In this document: positions 1 through 7,395 of the stretch, one piece after another
Layout of the letters: each line of letters starts with the position of its first letter
Position numbering within the stretch: position 1 is the stretch's first letter
Assembly (NCBI GenBank): GCA_021825365.1
Contig: JAKAHR010000013.1
Coordinates: forward strand, 23,944 to 87,943
Direction of reading: 5' to 3'
Length of the DNA: 64,000 nucleotides
DNA from: Nitrospirota bacterium
Lineage (GTDB): Bacteria > Nitrospirota > Thermodesulfovibrionia > Thermodesulfovibrionales > UBA6898
Notes under the pieces: model-generated
What the model was told of the DNA's origin: nothing
The model's input: only the letters and a program-made list of their open reading frames with translations
The model's database searches: none
Program-made: the position numbers and the translations under genes

Positions 1-11
1 ACGCCCTCGTA

Positions 12-1238
12 TTATGTTGCCTTTCGGAAACCGTTTCTCCATGCATCCAGCCCGAAGATGACCACAAACAGGATGCCGGCGGCAAAGGCGGTTGCGCTTC
101 CATAGTAGAAAGTCGCCGACGGCCCCACCCGGTCCCAGAGTTGTCCGGCGATTACGCTGGCAGGGAAGGCGGCAAGGCCGATGGCGGTGTTGTATATCCC
201 GTATCCCGTAGCCTTTGCATCATCGGGGATGATCGTCCCCAGATACGCCTTTTGAACCCCCTCGGTAAGACCCATGAACACGCCGTACAGCAGAAAAAGC
301 CCCCAGATATGCGGTATGTCCGTTGCCGACGCGAAGCCCCCGTAGACGAATCCGAAGAGGATGAAGCCTGCCAGGATTATCCTCTTCCTGCCGATCCTGT
401 CGGAAAGGACACCGGCCGGATATGACGTGATGGCGTAGACCCCGTTGAAGGCGAGGTAGAGCAGGGGGATATGCGTGCCCTTGATGCCGACACTCGATGC
501 CTTGAGTATGAGAAACACGTCGCTCGAGTTGCCTGCCGCAAACAGAAAGGTGATGCCGACGAAGGCCTTGAATCTCCAGTCAAAGGTCTTCAGGGAGAGG
601 ATTGGCCTGCCGGATGAGACCGCAGCCGACCGCTTTTCCCTGATGAACAGGAGGATTACCAGCACCGCCAGGGCCGCGGGTAGGGCGGACAGCCAGAATA
701 CGAGGCGGTAGTCCTGGGGCGCGAGGGTCAGGATGATGAATGCGGCTGAAGGGCCCAGTACGGCCCCGAAGGTATCCATCGCCCGCTGAAACCCGAAGGA
801 CCTGCCCAGCTGATCCCGCCGTGATGATTCGGCGACAATCGCATCGCGCGGCGCGCCCCTGATGCCCTTTCCGACCCTGTCTACAAACCTGAAGGCGAGT
901 ACCTGATGCCAGGTGTTGGAGACCGCGATAAGCGGCCTGCTCAGCGTGGAAATACCGTAGCCTGCTATGAGGAGTATCTTCCTCTTCCCGATGAGGTCCG
1001 AGAACCAGCCCGAGAAGACCTTCAGGAGGCTGGCGGTGCTTTCCGCGATGCCTTCGATCAGACCGATGACCGACTTGTTCACCCCGAGGACGGAACTGAG
1101 GAAGATCGGGACGAGGGGGTATATCATTTCGGAACTGAAGTCCATGAAGAGGCTGACGAGTCCCGTGAAGAAGACGTTCCGGTGCAGCCCGGCTATTTTC
1201 TTTCCTGATACGGCAGTGTCAGTCGTCTTTTCCTCCAC
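12..1238 (-). CDS. MFS transporter
   Basis: This is a 408-residue major facilitator superfamily permease of the inner membrane. About 12 hydrophobic segments are spread evenly through the protein. The loop between TM2 and TM3 carries a recognisable MFS signature (GWFSDLIGKRK), with a second copy after TM8 (GVLSDRIGRKR), which fits two six-helix halves. The substrate cannot be told from sequence. The start used is GTG, and it lies inside the last codons of the upstream DUF190 gene (20-base overlap), so translation is probably coupled. Its operon neighbours are a DUF190 protein and a fluoride channel, but that does not prove a role in fluoride export. The family call is firm; the specificity is unknown. 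Confidence 0.9.
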   Translation of the reverse strand: MEEKTTDTAVSGKKIAGLHRNVFFTGLVSLFMDFSSEMIYPLVPIFLSSVLGVNKSVIGLIEGIAESTASLLKVFSGWFSDLIGKRKILLIAGYGISTLSRPLIAVSNTWHQVLAFRFVDRVGKGIRGAPRDAIVAESSRRDQLGRSFGFQRAMDTFGAVLGPSAAFIILTLAPQDYRLVFWLSALPAALAVLVILLFIREKRSAAVSSGRPILSLKTFDWRFKAFVGITFLFAAGNSSDVFLILKASSVGIKGTHIPLLYLAFNGVYAITSYPAGVLSDRIGRKRIILAGFILFGFVYGGFASATDIPHIWGLFLLYGVFMGLTEGVQKAYLGTIIPDDAKATGYGIYNTAIGLAAFPASVIAGQLWDRVGPSATFYYGSATAFAAGILFVVIFGLDAWRNGFRKAT

Positions 1239-1560
1239 AGCAGGTTACGACATAGGTATCACTGATCTCGACAAGGCCCTTCTTGACGACAGCGGTCACC
1301 GCCGGCAACACGGAGTTGATCATCTCCCCGGAGTCGACCGCCACGAGCATGACCGGCAGGCTTATGGACAGTTCAAGCATCTTTGCGGTATGGAAGACGC
1401 CGTCGCTTCCATAGCCGGCGATCCCCCGGAAGACGCTCACCCCGGCAATCTTGTTCCTGTAGAACAGATCGAGCAGGGCCTCATAGACCGGCTTTCCGCC
1501 TGTCTTGTCAGATTCGTCCACATACACCGACAACTTCTTTGCAGGTCCGCTTGTTATCAT
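1219..1560 (-). CDS. DUF190 family protein
   Basis: This 113-residue cytosolic protein of the DUF190 family has a small alpha/beta fold related to PII-type signalling proteins. I chose the ATG at 1560 because GGAGGG sits just upstream; the frame stays open further upstream, but that part overlaps crcB out of frame and is not protein-like. The family pattern is visible in the segment around GVSVFRGIAGYGSDG and in the later VDSGEMI motif. DUF190 genes are often found next to crcB/fluC, as here, where the gap is only 8 bases. A regulatory role for the fluoride channel has been suggested from such context but is not shown. The C-terminus ends in CCGGKDD, which overlaps the start of the MFS gene. 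Confidence 0.85.
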   Translation of the reverse strand: MITSGPAKKLSVYVDESDKTGGKPVYEALLDLFYRNKIAGVSVFRGIAGYGSDGVFHTAKMLELSISLPVMLVAVDSGEMINSVLPAVTAVVKKGLVEISDTYVVTCCGGKDD

Positions 1561-1568
1561 GGTCCCTC

Positions 1569-1943
1569 CTATAAGCAGCGGGCGGTTACTTCCCCCAGTT
1601 TCAGTGCAACAAAACCTACGGTTACGCTCAGCAGGACATTGAGAGCAGCAAAAAGCCATTCGCTGTCCTTCAGCAGGGTCCCGGTCTCGAACTCGAAGGT
1701 GGAGAAGGTGGTATAGGCGCCCAGGAAACCCACGACCAGCAGGAGACGCCACTGGGGGCTGACAACGTACCTATCGGAAAAAAGGGTCATGAGCAGGCCG
1801 ATGAGAAAACAGCCGCTGATGTTCACCACAAACGTCCCGAGGGGAAATATCTTTCCCCACCGCTGGCCGATCCAGAGGGCGACCGCATACCTGCTGACGG
1901 CTCCGAGAAATCCGCCGATGCCTATGATAAGTATATTGCGCAT
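1569..1943 (-). CDS. crcB: Fluoride channel FluC (CrcB)
   Basis: This 124-residue integral membrane protein belongs to the CrcB/Fluc family, which forms dual-topology dimeric fluoride channels that expel toxic fluoride. Four hydrophobic segments are visible. The family signatures are present: GGFLGAVSRY at the N-terminus, GTFVVNISGCFLIG in TM2 (the conserved Asn lines the pore), and GFLGAYTTFSTFE in TM3 (Phe box and Na+ site region). The ATG at 1943 fits the usual CrcB start; upstream in-frame codons would extend into the next gene. Only one copy is seen, which suits a homodimeric channel. I looked for a crcB-motif fluoride riboswitch upstream and did not see one. Confidence 0.93.
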   Translation of the reverse strand: MRNILIIGIGGFLGAVSRYAVALWIGQRWGKIFPLGTFVVNISGCFLIGLLMTLFSDRYVVSPQWRLLLVVGFLGAYTTFSTFEFETGTLLKDSEWLFAALNVLLSVTVGFVALKLGEVTARCL

Positions 1944-1969
1944 GTGTCGGCAGCAAAGAAGGCCGTGTC

Positions 1970-2323
1970 TTAGAACGGCTCCCTGCACGTATATAGTATA
2001 TCCCGAATCCGCGCCCTGCTGCCGCAGAAACAGACATGGCGGGAGACCCCTTTGCCCCCCGGCGATATCCTGATATTGTCCAGTTCGGTCCCCGTCGCCT
2101 GGCAACTCGTTTCGTCCTCAAAGACGGCAGTTACACACGAGGTGTTCAGGAGACGGGTTCCACTCCCGTGGTACCTGATCTTTACCGACGCCCCCGCCAT
2201 CCTGCCGCAGCCCTTGGATGACTGCCTCCATTTTGAAACGACATATTCCCCTCCATACGCTACTCCGGATGAAATAAGCAGAAAGACCGCCAACGATGAT
2301 GCAAGGAACAGGCTCTTCTTCAT
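1970..2323 (-). CDS. Small exported Cys-containing protein, unknown
   Basis: This 117-residue protein begins with a clear Sec signal peptide (MKKSLFLASSLAVFLLISSGVAYG), so the product should be periplasmic or surface-exposed. The mature part of about 90 residues has six Cys: single ones in SKGCGRM, NTSC, TSC and YTC, and two in VCFCGS. Disulfides are therefore possible. I do not recognise a family. The start is supported by a strong Shine-Dalgarno sequence (GGGGAGGAAG). The gene lies 26 bases upstream of crcB on the same strand and may lead that operon. In its upstream region, 2414-2426 is a perfect 6-bp-arm palindrome (GCCTGAGTCAGGC) of unknown meaning. Confidence 0.6.
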   Translation of the reverse strand: MKKSLFLASSLAVFLLISSGVAYGGEYVVSKWRQSSKGCGRMAGASVKIRYHGSGTRLLNTSCVTAVFEDETSCQATGTELDNIRISPGGKGVSRHVCFCGSRARIRDILYTCREPF

Positions 2324-2482
2324 AGCTTCCTCCCCGATGGAATTATGAGATCATCTATGAAACCACAAAAAGGGGGGGGATTTCCAGAGGAATGAGGGGG
2401 GATGCGGAATTATGCCTGAGTCAGGCTAAAGGGGTGCGGGGCTGCTGGAGGCGGACAGGGGAGAACAGGACGGCGGCGAAAA

Positions 2483-3622
2483 TCAGCCCTGCTTGTCCGG
2501 TGCCTTTTCGGCCTCGGTCAGCATCCGCTTGCCGCCAATGAACCGCTTCAGGTAATAAGGCGTGTCGAGGCTGTCTATGGTGACCCGCTTGCCCTTTGAC
2601 GACGCGTGGATAAAGAGATTGTTGCCCAGATAAATGCCTACGTGGGACGGGAAGGATGCATACGTCCTGAAAAAGACGAGGTCGCCGATGGAGAGTTCTT
2701 CCCTGTCTATCTTTTCGCCCTCTTTGAACTGCTCCCGGGCAGTCCTCGGCAATTCGATTCCCATAAAGCCGTAGACCTTCTTCACATATGCGGAGCAGTC
2801 GATACCGAGGATGCTGTTGCCGCCGAACCGGTAGGGGATATTGATCATCTTCTTCGCAAAGATGGCTATCTTGCTCGGCTGGTCCTGCTCCCTGAACTCC
2901 TCTGATTCCGCCAGCTTCCTGATCTCTTCCTCGATATTCCTTCCCAGGGCCTCCTTGTAAGTGGCGGCGGAGGAAGGATCGACCGCCTCTTCGAGGTAGA
3001 GTTTCTGCCCGACCTTCAGACCGGGAGTGTCCATCTCGTTGAGGGCCATCAGGTCATCCGCATCCATATTGTATTTCTTTGCGATCTTCCAGATGTTGTC
3101 ACCCTTCCTGACCGTGTAGGTCCTCGGGCCTATCTTCTTGACCAGGAGCTTCTGGCCGCTGCGCAGTTTATTGCGATGGAGATTGTTGAGTTCCTTCAGA
3201 TCGGCGGTCGTCAGGGAGTATTCCCTCGAGATTGAAGAAAGGGTATCACCTTTTCGTACCGTGTGATAGACGGCTTCTGTCTTCTTATCGGGTGCTGTTT
3301 CCGGTTCTGACGCCTCTTCTGCCGGCTTTTTCGCCTTCACGTCCTGCATATCGGCAGGGGGAGCCGCAGACTTCTTCTTCGCAGTGGATGTCGCTGATGC
3401 CTTTACGGGGATGACGATCTTCGCTCCCGGCTTCATATGTTTGGGAGAGACCCTGTTCGCCTGCCGGAGTTCCTTCAGACTCACCTGGTGTTTCTTTGCA
3501 ATGGAGTCGAGCGTATCCCCTTTCCTGACGGTGTACTGAACCGCTCCAAAGGCGCTGGACGCAAAAAATATGCAGATCAGCGAAAGCAGGGCAAAGGTCC
3601 TGGTTCTGAATATCGAGCTCAT
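2483..3622 (-). CDS. LysM-NlpC/P60 peptidoglycan hydrolase
   Basis: This 379-residue secreted cell-wall enzyme starts with a signal peptide (residues 1-26). Three LysM domains follow, near residues 28-72, 119-162 and 168-211, each with the typical YTVRKGD start; the first and second are separated by a low-complexity Lys/Ala/Pro linker. The C-terminal NlpC/P60 domain (about 250-370) has the expected catalytic residues: Cys276 in GIDCSAYVKK, His327 in PSHVGIYLG and His339 in FIHASS. Such enzymes cut the D-Glu to diamino-acid bond of stem peptides. The start codon overlaps the stop of scpB (ATGA), so the two genes are likely co-translated. Confidence 0.93.
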   Translation of the reverse strand: MSSIFRTRTFALLSLICIFFASSAFGAVQYTVRKGDTLDSIAKKHQVSLKELRQANRVSPKHMKPGAKIVIPVKASATSTAKKKSAAPPADMQDVKAKKPAEEASEPETAPDKKTEAVYHTVRKGDTLSSISREYSLTTADLKELNNLHRNKLRSGQKLLVKKIGPRTYTVRKGDNIWKIAKKYNMDADDLMALNEMDTPGLKVGQKLYLEEAVDPSSAATYKEALGRNIEEEIRKLAESEEFREQDQPSKIAIFAKKMINIPYRFGGNSILGIDCSAYVKKVYGFMGIELPRTAREQFKEGEKIDREELSIGDLVFFRTYASFPSHVGIYLGNNLFIHASSKGKRVTIDSLDTPYYLKRFIGGKRMLTEAEKAPDKQG

Positions 3623-4149
3623 GCAGCCTCCTCCCGGTTCAGTTCCTTAAGGGTCGGCAGTTCCGTGATGTCCTTCAGACCGAAATACTGGAGGAACTCG
3701 CGTGTGGTCCCGTACAGAAGCGGTTTCCCCGGCACCTCCTTGCGGCCCATGATCTTGATGAGCCTCCTGTCGAGGAGGGTCTTGATGACCCCGTCGGCAT
3801 TTACGCCCCTGATCTGTTCGATCTCTGCCTTGATGATAGGCTGGTTGTAGGCGATGATCGCGAGGGTCTCGAGCGCTGCAAGGGAAAGCTTGGCGGATAC
3901 GCTGGTGTTCTTGTACTTCCGAATCCACTGGGCAAAATAGGGGTTCGTGACCATCTGGTAGCCGTTGGCTATTTCCATAATAAGCATCCCCCCGTTTCTA
4001 CTCCGGTATTCGGCCATCATCTCGTCGACGATCGGCTTGATGTCTGTCTCGGGCAAGTCCATGATGCTCTTCAGTACTGCCAGGGTGACAGGCTCGCCCG
4101 ATACAAAAAGCACTGCCTCTATAAGGGATTTCTTCTCCTGAAATTCCAT
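3619..4149 (-). CDS. scpB: Segregation and condensation protein B
   Basis: This is ScpB, the kleisin-interacting winged-helix subunit of the SMC-ScpAB condensin complex that organises and segregates the chromosome. The family motifs are present: SLIEAVLFVSGEPV at the N-terminus, ETLAIIAYNQPI in the second winged helix, and the IRGVNADGVIKTLLDRRLI segment. I prefer the ATG at 4149 (176 residues), which begins MEFQEKKSLIEA as is usual for ScpB. A TTG 14 codons upstream would give 190 residues but has no Shine-Dalgarno sequence. The partner scpA is not next to it or elsewhere in the window. The 3' end overlaps the LysM hydrolase gene. Confidence 0.93.
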   Translation of the reverse strand: MEFQEKKSLIEAVLFVSGEPVTLAVLKSIMDLPETDIKPIVDEMMAEYRSRNGGMLIMEIANGYQMVTNPYFAQWIRKYKNTSVSAKLSLAALETLAIIAYNQPIIKAEIEQIRGVNADGVIKTLLDRRLIKIMGRKEVPGKPLLYGTTREFLQYFGLKDITELPTLKELNREEAA

Positions 4150-4228
4150 AACGGCCTTGGTAAATATATCAGATGTGTCCGTAAAATTCAAGGAACAGGG
4201 GGTTATTTATAGCAATTAGTTTAGTTTC

Positions 4229-4257
4229 TTGTAAGGGCTCGATCAACAGAATAGAAT
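4229..4257 (+). promoter_or_regulatory. Sigma-70 promoter for rubredoxin
   Basis: A -35 element TTGTAA (4229-4234) and a -10 element TAGAAT (4252-4257) are separated by exactly 17 bases. Transcription should start near 4264, leaving a leader of about 35 bases before the rubredoxin ATG. The call rests on sequence match only. Confidence 0.55.
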
Positions 4258-4298
4258 ATGAAGTACTAGTTATTACTGCCACAAAAAGGGAGATTACC

Positions 4299-4457
4299 AT
4301 GGAAAAATGGAAGTGCTCGGTATGCGGCTATGTCTACGATCCCGAGGAGGGCGATCCGGATTCCGGCATATCGGCCGGAACGCCCTTTGACAAACTGCCG
4401 GAAGAGTGGGTCTGTCCTGTCTGCGGCGCCGGGAAGGATGTCTTCGAAAGGGCCTGA
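4299..4457 (+). CDS. Rubredoxin
   Basis: This 52-residue one-iron electron carrier binds Fe with four Cys in two CxxCG knuckles: Cys6 and Cys9 (KCSVCGY) and Cys39 and Cys42 (VCPVCGAGK). The other rubredoxin hallmarks are present: YVYDPEEGD after the first knuckle, the ISAGTPF segment, and LPEEWVCP before the second knuckle. The length is standard for the family. AGGGAG lies 8 bases before the ATG. Rubredoxins pass electrons to oxygen- or peroxide-detoxifying enzymes in anaerobes, but no partner (rubrerythrin, flavodiiron protein, superoxide reductase) is adjacent. The gene is monocistronic and converges on dapB with a 4-base gap. Confidence 0.96.
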   Translation: MEKWKCSVCGYVYDPEEGDPDSGISAGTPFDKLPEEWVCPVCGAGKDVFERA

Positions 4458-4461
4458 AGCG

Positions 4462-5265
4462 CTACTTCAGGCCGAGGACATCCTGCATGTCATAGAGGCC
4501 TGAGGGTTTTCCCCCCAGCCAGAGGGCTGCCCTGAGCGCCCCTCTGGCAAAGGTGTCCCTGCTGGAGGCCTTGTGGGTGATCTCGATGCGCTCCCCGAGG
4601 CCTCCGAAGAGTACGGTGTGCTCGCCCACAATGTCCCCCGCGCGGACGGTCTGGATGCCGATCTCTTTTTGAGTCCTCTGGCCGATGATGCCTTTCCGGG
4701 CGTAGACAGCCACGTCATCGAGGTTCCTGTTGACCGCATCCGCGAGCACCTGCGCCATCTTGAGGGCGGTGCCGCTGGGGGCATCTTTCTTCAGCCTGTG
4801 ATGGGCCTCTACAATCTCTATGTCATAGTCGTCACCCAGTGCCCGCGCTACATCCTGCAGCACCTTGAGGAGCAGGTTTACGCCGAGGCTCATGTTCGAT
4901 GCCATGACGCAGGGTATCTTCTTGAAGAGAGGGGCGACTTCAGCCAGATCGTCCTTGCCGAAGCCGGTGGTGCCGATGACCATCGCCTTGCCCCTTGCCG
5001 CGGCGATCTTCAGGTTTGCCTTGGTCGACTCGACTGACGTGAAATCGACGATAAGGTCTACGCTATCGATCACTTCGTCGATCCCTCCGGCGAGCTTTAC
5101 CCCTGTCTCACCGCTGCCGGCGACGGACCCGATGTCCCTGCCGATATCCTTGTGACCCGGCCTCTCAAACGCCCCTGCAAGCCGGAGTCCGGCATACTCC
5201 TTCGAAAGGGCGGCTATCCTGCTACCCATCTTCCCCGCTGCACCCGCGACGCCTATCCTGATCAT
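4462..5265 (-). CDS. dapB: 4-hydroxy-tetrahydrodipicolinate reductase
   Basis: This 267-residue DapB catalyses the NAD(P)H-dependent reduction in the diaminopimelate/lysine pathway, which also supplies peptidoglycan. The N-terminal Rossmann motif is GVAGAAGKMGSRI. The catalytic and substrate-binding segment EAHHRLKKDAPSGTA is complete, including the conserved His pair and Lys. The GTTGF motif after strand 4 is also present. The length matches the family. GAGGAGG is placed well before the ATG. yacG lies 48 bases upstream on the same strand; no other dap gene is nearby. Confidence 0.97.
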   Translation of the reverse strand: MIRIGVAGAAGKMGSRIAALSKEYAGLRLAGAFERPGHKDIGRDIGSVAGSGETGVKLAGGIDEVIDSVDLIVDFTSVESTKANLKIAAARGKAMVIGTTGFGKDDLAEVAPLFKKIPCVMASNMSLGVNLLLKVLQDVARALGDDYDIEIVEAHHRLKKDAPSGTALKMAQVLADAVNRNLDDVAVYARKGIIGQRTQKEIGIQTVRAGDIVGEHTVLFGGLGERIEITHKASSRDTFARGALRAALWLGGKPSGLYDMQDVLGLK

Positions 5266-5313
5266 GATATCCTCCTCATCATGTATATTTCCGGCATATA
5301 TGTTCTGATCCGT

Positions 5314-5496
5314 TCACGCGTCCTCTTCCTTGTCCTCCTGCTCGTCTTCCTCTTCTTCCTTCTTTCCCTCAACCCGGTATTCCTCAGCAGCCCATTTCCC
5401 CAGGTCGATAAGCTTGCACCGCTCCGAGCAAAAGGGCCTCCAGGGGTTCTCCTCCCAGGTGGTCATCTCCTTGCAGACGGGGCACCGGATCTTCAT
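5314..5496 (-). CDS. yacG: DNA gyrase inhibitor YacG
   Basis: This 60-residue zinc protein carries the YacG ligand set Cys5, Cys8, Cys23 and Cys27 (C-x2-C-x14-C-x3-C) with the conserved [15 protein letters not shown] segment. YacG of E. coli binds GyrB and inhibits gyrase. The C-terminal 20 residues are almost entirely acidic with lysines ([13 protein letters not shown]), a common feature of this family. In the family the tail is flexible. It may be transcribed with the Gx gene upstream and dapB downstream. Confidence 0.9.
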   Translation of the reverse strand: MKIRCPVCKEMTTWEENPWRPFCSERCKLIDLGKWAAEEYRVEGKKEEEEDEQEDKEEDA

Positions 5497-5516
5497 GGTT
5501 CAGTCTGAATTATACA

Positions 5517-6017
5517 CTATTCCCGGGAGAGGTTCTTTATCAGGAGACCGCCCACAACGCCGTTCATAAGGCCGGTCACGGCCCCGATAAGGATGATGAC
5601 AGGGCTGATGATCATGATCGCCTCGATCCGCTGGATAAAGACGAGATAGGCGAGCGCCAGTTGGGCAGCATTGTGGAAGAGGGCGCCGATGAGGCTCAGT
5701 CCGACCGGGCCGAAAAAATGCCGGGAGACCGCCCACGCCAGACCCATCGCAGCGGTGCTCGAGACGCCTCCTCCAAGGCTCAGCATAAAGGAAGGACCGA
5801 GGAACGTACCGGTGAAGATCGACGCGAGGATCACGCGGATGAGGGTGACCGTCATCGCTGTCTTGAAGCCGTACAGCATCAGGGCGACGAGAGTGATGAT
5901 ATTTGCAAGGCCAAGTTTGAGCCAGGGGATCGGGGTGGGCAGAAGGGCTTCGAACCCATGGAGGCTGAGGGCATAGGCTGACAGGAGGGCGATCCGGTAC
6001 TTATCCTGTAACTGCAT
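5517..6017 (-). CDS. Gx transporter family membrane protein
   Basis: This 166-residue integral membrane protein has five or six hydrophobic helices and belongs to the Gx transporter family (Pfam family named after heptaprenyl diphosphate synthase component I). Typical features are LPTPIPWLKLGLANIITL near the start and GPSFMLSLGGGVSS in the middle. The family's biochemical role is not firmly established. It overlaps the NusG domain II gene, which overlaps apbE. This trio recurs in clusters for flavin-based extracytosolic electron transfer, where I recall the Gx and NusG-II proteins as EetB-like and EetA-like. That link is from memory of family context and is inference. Confidence 0.85.
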   Translation of the reverse strand: MQLQDKYRIALLSAYALSLHGFEALLPTPIPWLKLGLANIITLVALMLYGFKTAMTVTLIRVILASIFTGTFLGPSFMLSLGGGVSSTAAMGLAWAVSRHFFGPVGLSLIGALFHNAAQLALAYLVFIQRIEAIMIISPVIILIGAVTGLMNGVVGGLLIKNLSRE

Positions 6018-6387
6018 CCACGCCCCGGGGAGAACCCGCTGATCCGCCGCCCACGGTCACGACGATGCGGTTGGGGAGGCAGACGATGACGCCCTTTGAT
6101 ATCCATCCCTCCTTCAGGCACAATCTGTTCGGACAGCTTGCCTCCCTGACATGTACCTTCCGTTCCCTGATCTCCACGACCGTGGGGCCGCATGGCCCAT
6201 CAACGGTTACCAGACGGTCGGTAGTGAGGGGGAAGGTGTACGCCGCCTTGCCATTGACCTCGATGAGCACGTCTGAGGACTGGGAGACCGCCTCGCGCGA
6301 AATGAATATTCCCGCACATGACGCAAGCACCAGGAGGAGAAAGAGGAGCCGGTCCGCGCATGTCGTGCTCCTAATGATTGTCTTCAA
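6001..6387 (-). CDS. NusG domain II-containing membrane-anchored protein
   Basis: This 128-residue protein has one N-terminal transmembrane segment (about residues 13-30) and an extracytosolic NusG-domain-II-like fold. The characteristic elements are EVNGKAAYTFPL, GPCGPTVVEI, and the Cys-containing stretch REASCPNRLCLKEGWI followed by IVCLPNRIVV. It has no transcription role despite the name. The TTG start overlaps the 3' end of apbE by 17 bases, and the 3' end overlaps the Gx gene by 17 bases, so the three are co-expressed. It probably works with ApbE and the Gx protein in membrane electron transfer (inference from recurring gene context). Confidence 0.82.
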   Translation of the reverse strand: MKTIIRSTTCADRLLFLLLVLASCAGIFISREAVSQSSDVLIEVNGKAAYTFPLTTDRLVTVDGPCGPTVVEIRERKVHVREASCPNRLCLKEGWISKGVIVCLPNRIVVTVGGGSAGSPRGVDAVTG

Positions 6388-7384
6388 ATGCCACCAGTCC
6401 CTTGAGCCCGGGGGTTGTGTGGATGCCCCCGTCCCTGTCGATGATCACCGCGTCAACGCCGGCTTCGGCAACGAGCTTCATGCCCTTTTCAGGCCCTGAG
6501 ACAAAGACAGCGGTTGAAAAACCATCTGCATACAGTCCACTGTCGCTGATGACGGTCACGCTCCTGCAGCCTGCGGAAGGATAGCCTGTCCTGGGGTCCA
6601 GCAGATGATGATACCTTCTGCCGTCCTCGATGAAATATCGTTCATAGTCACCTGACGTGGATATCGCCTTTCCGGTGAGCCGCGCCCTGGCTATCAGCTC
6701 GTCTGCATCTCCCTTTTGCCTGGGGTTTTTGATCCCGATGGTCCACGGCGTGCCGTCGGGCTTCAGGCCGAAGGCCCGTATATCTCCGGCTGCCGCCACC
6801 AGCCCCGCGGCGATATTGTTTTGTTTCAGATTTTCGAGCGCCATGTCCGCCGCGTACCCCTTCGCAATGCCGCCGAGGTCGAGCATCATGCCTTTTCTCC
6901 GCAGAAATACCGTAGACTTATCGCGGTCGATGAGTATGTCCCGGTAATTTACGAGGCCGAGCTTTTCCCTTATGGATGCGTCCGAAGGCCGTATCTTCTT
7001 CAGAAAGTCCCACATCCGTATCTCGGGTCCTATCGTCGGATCAAAGGCGCCCCCCGATTTTTCAGCGATGAAGATGGCCCTTTCTATTACGCCCAGGGTG
7101 TCGGGCGAGACCCTGACCGGCCTGATGCCGGCCTCCCTGTTGATCCGTGCAAGTTCGCTCTGGTCAGAGAAGAAGTTAATCAGGCTGCTGAAGCGGTCTA
7201 TCGCCGACAAGGCGGCATCGATCGCCTTCTCCGCCTCGCCCTCCGAGTTCGCCACCACGGTTATGGTGACAAGGGTGTCCATGAGGGGTTTTGTCTTCTT
7301 GTAGACAGCCGGCTTGCGGCCGGCGCATGCCAGGGGATTCAGCAATGCAGCGAAGATCAGCACTGCCACCAGGTTTGTTTTCAT
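6371..7384 (-). CDS. apbE: FAD:protein FMN transferase (ApbE)
   Basis: This 337-residue lipoprotein flavin transferase moves FMN from FAD onto a Thr or Ser of target proteins (Rnf/Nqr subunits, FMN-binding domain proteins) outside the cytoplasm. A lipobox (NPLACAG, Cys20) follows a short hydrophobic N-terminus. Family motifs are MDTLVTITV, the MLDLGGIAKGYAAD segment, AAGDIRAFG and SGDYERYF. No target with a D-x-x-T-G-A-T motif is seen in this window. It starts 11 bases after uvrA ends, on the same strand, and precedes the NusG-II and Gx genes. Confidence 0.94.
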   Translation of the reverse strand: MKTNLVAVLIFAALLNPLACAGRKPAVYKKTKPLMDTLVTITVVANSEGEAEKAIDAALSAIDRFSSLINFFSDQSELARINREAGIRPVRVSPDTLGVIERAIFIAEKSGGAFDPTIGPEIRMWDFLKKIRPSDASIREKLGLVNYRDILIDRDKSTVFLRRKGMMLDLGGIAKGYAADMALENLKQNNIAAGLVAAAGDIRAFGLKPDGTPWTIGIKNPRQKGDADELIARARLTGKAISTSGDYERYFIEDGRRYHHLLDPRTGYPSAGCRSVTVISDSGLYADGFSTAVFVSGPEKGMKLVAEAGVDAVIIDRDGGIHTTPGLKGLVAFEDNH

Positions 7385-7395
7385 AGTCTTCCGGG

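Noticed and set aside
1944..1969. Fluoride (crcB-motif) riboswitch upstream of crcB
   Set aside because: The 5' region of crcB and of the preceding gene lacks the conserved GAUGG and pseudoknot segments that I would expect.
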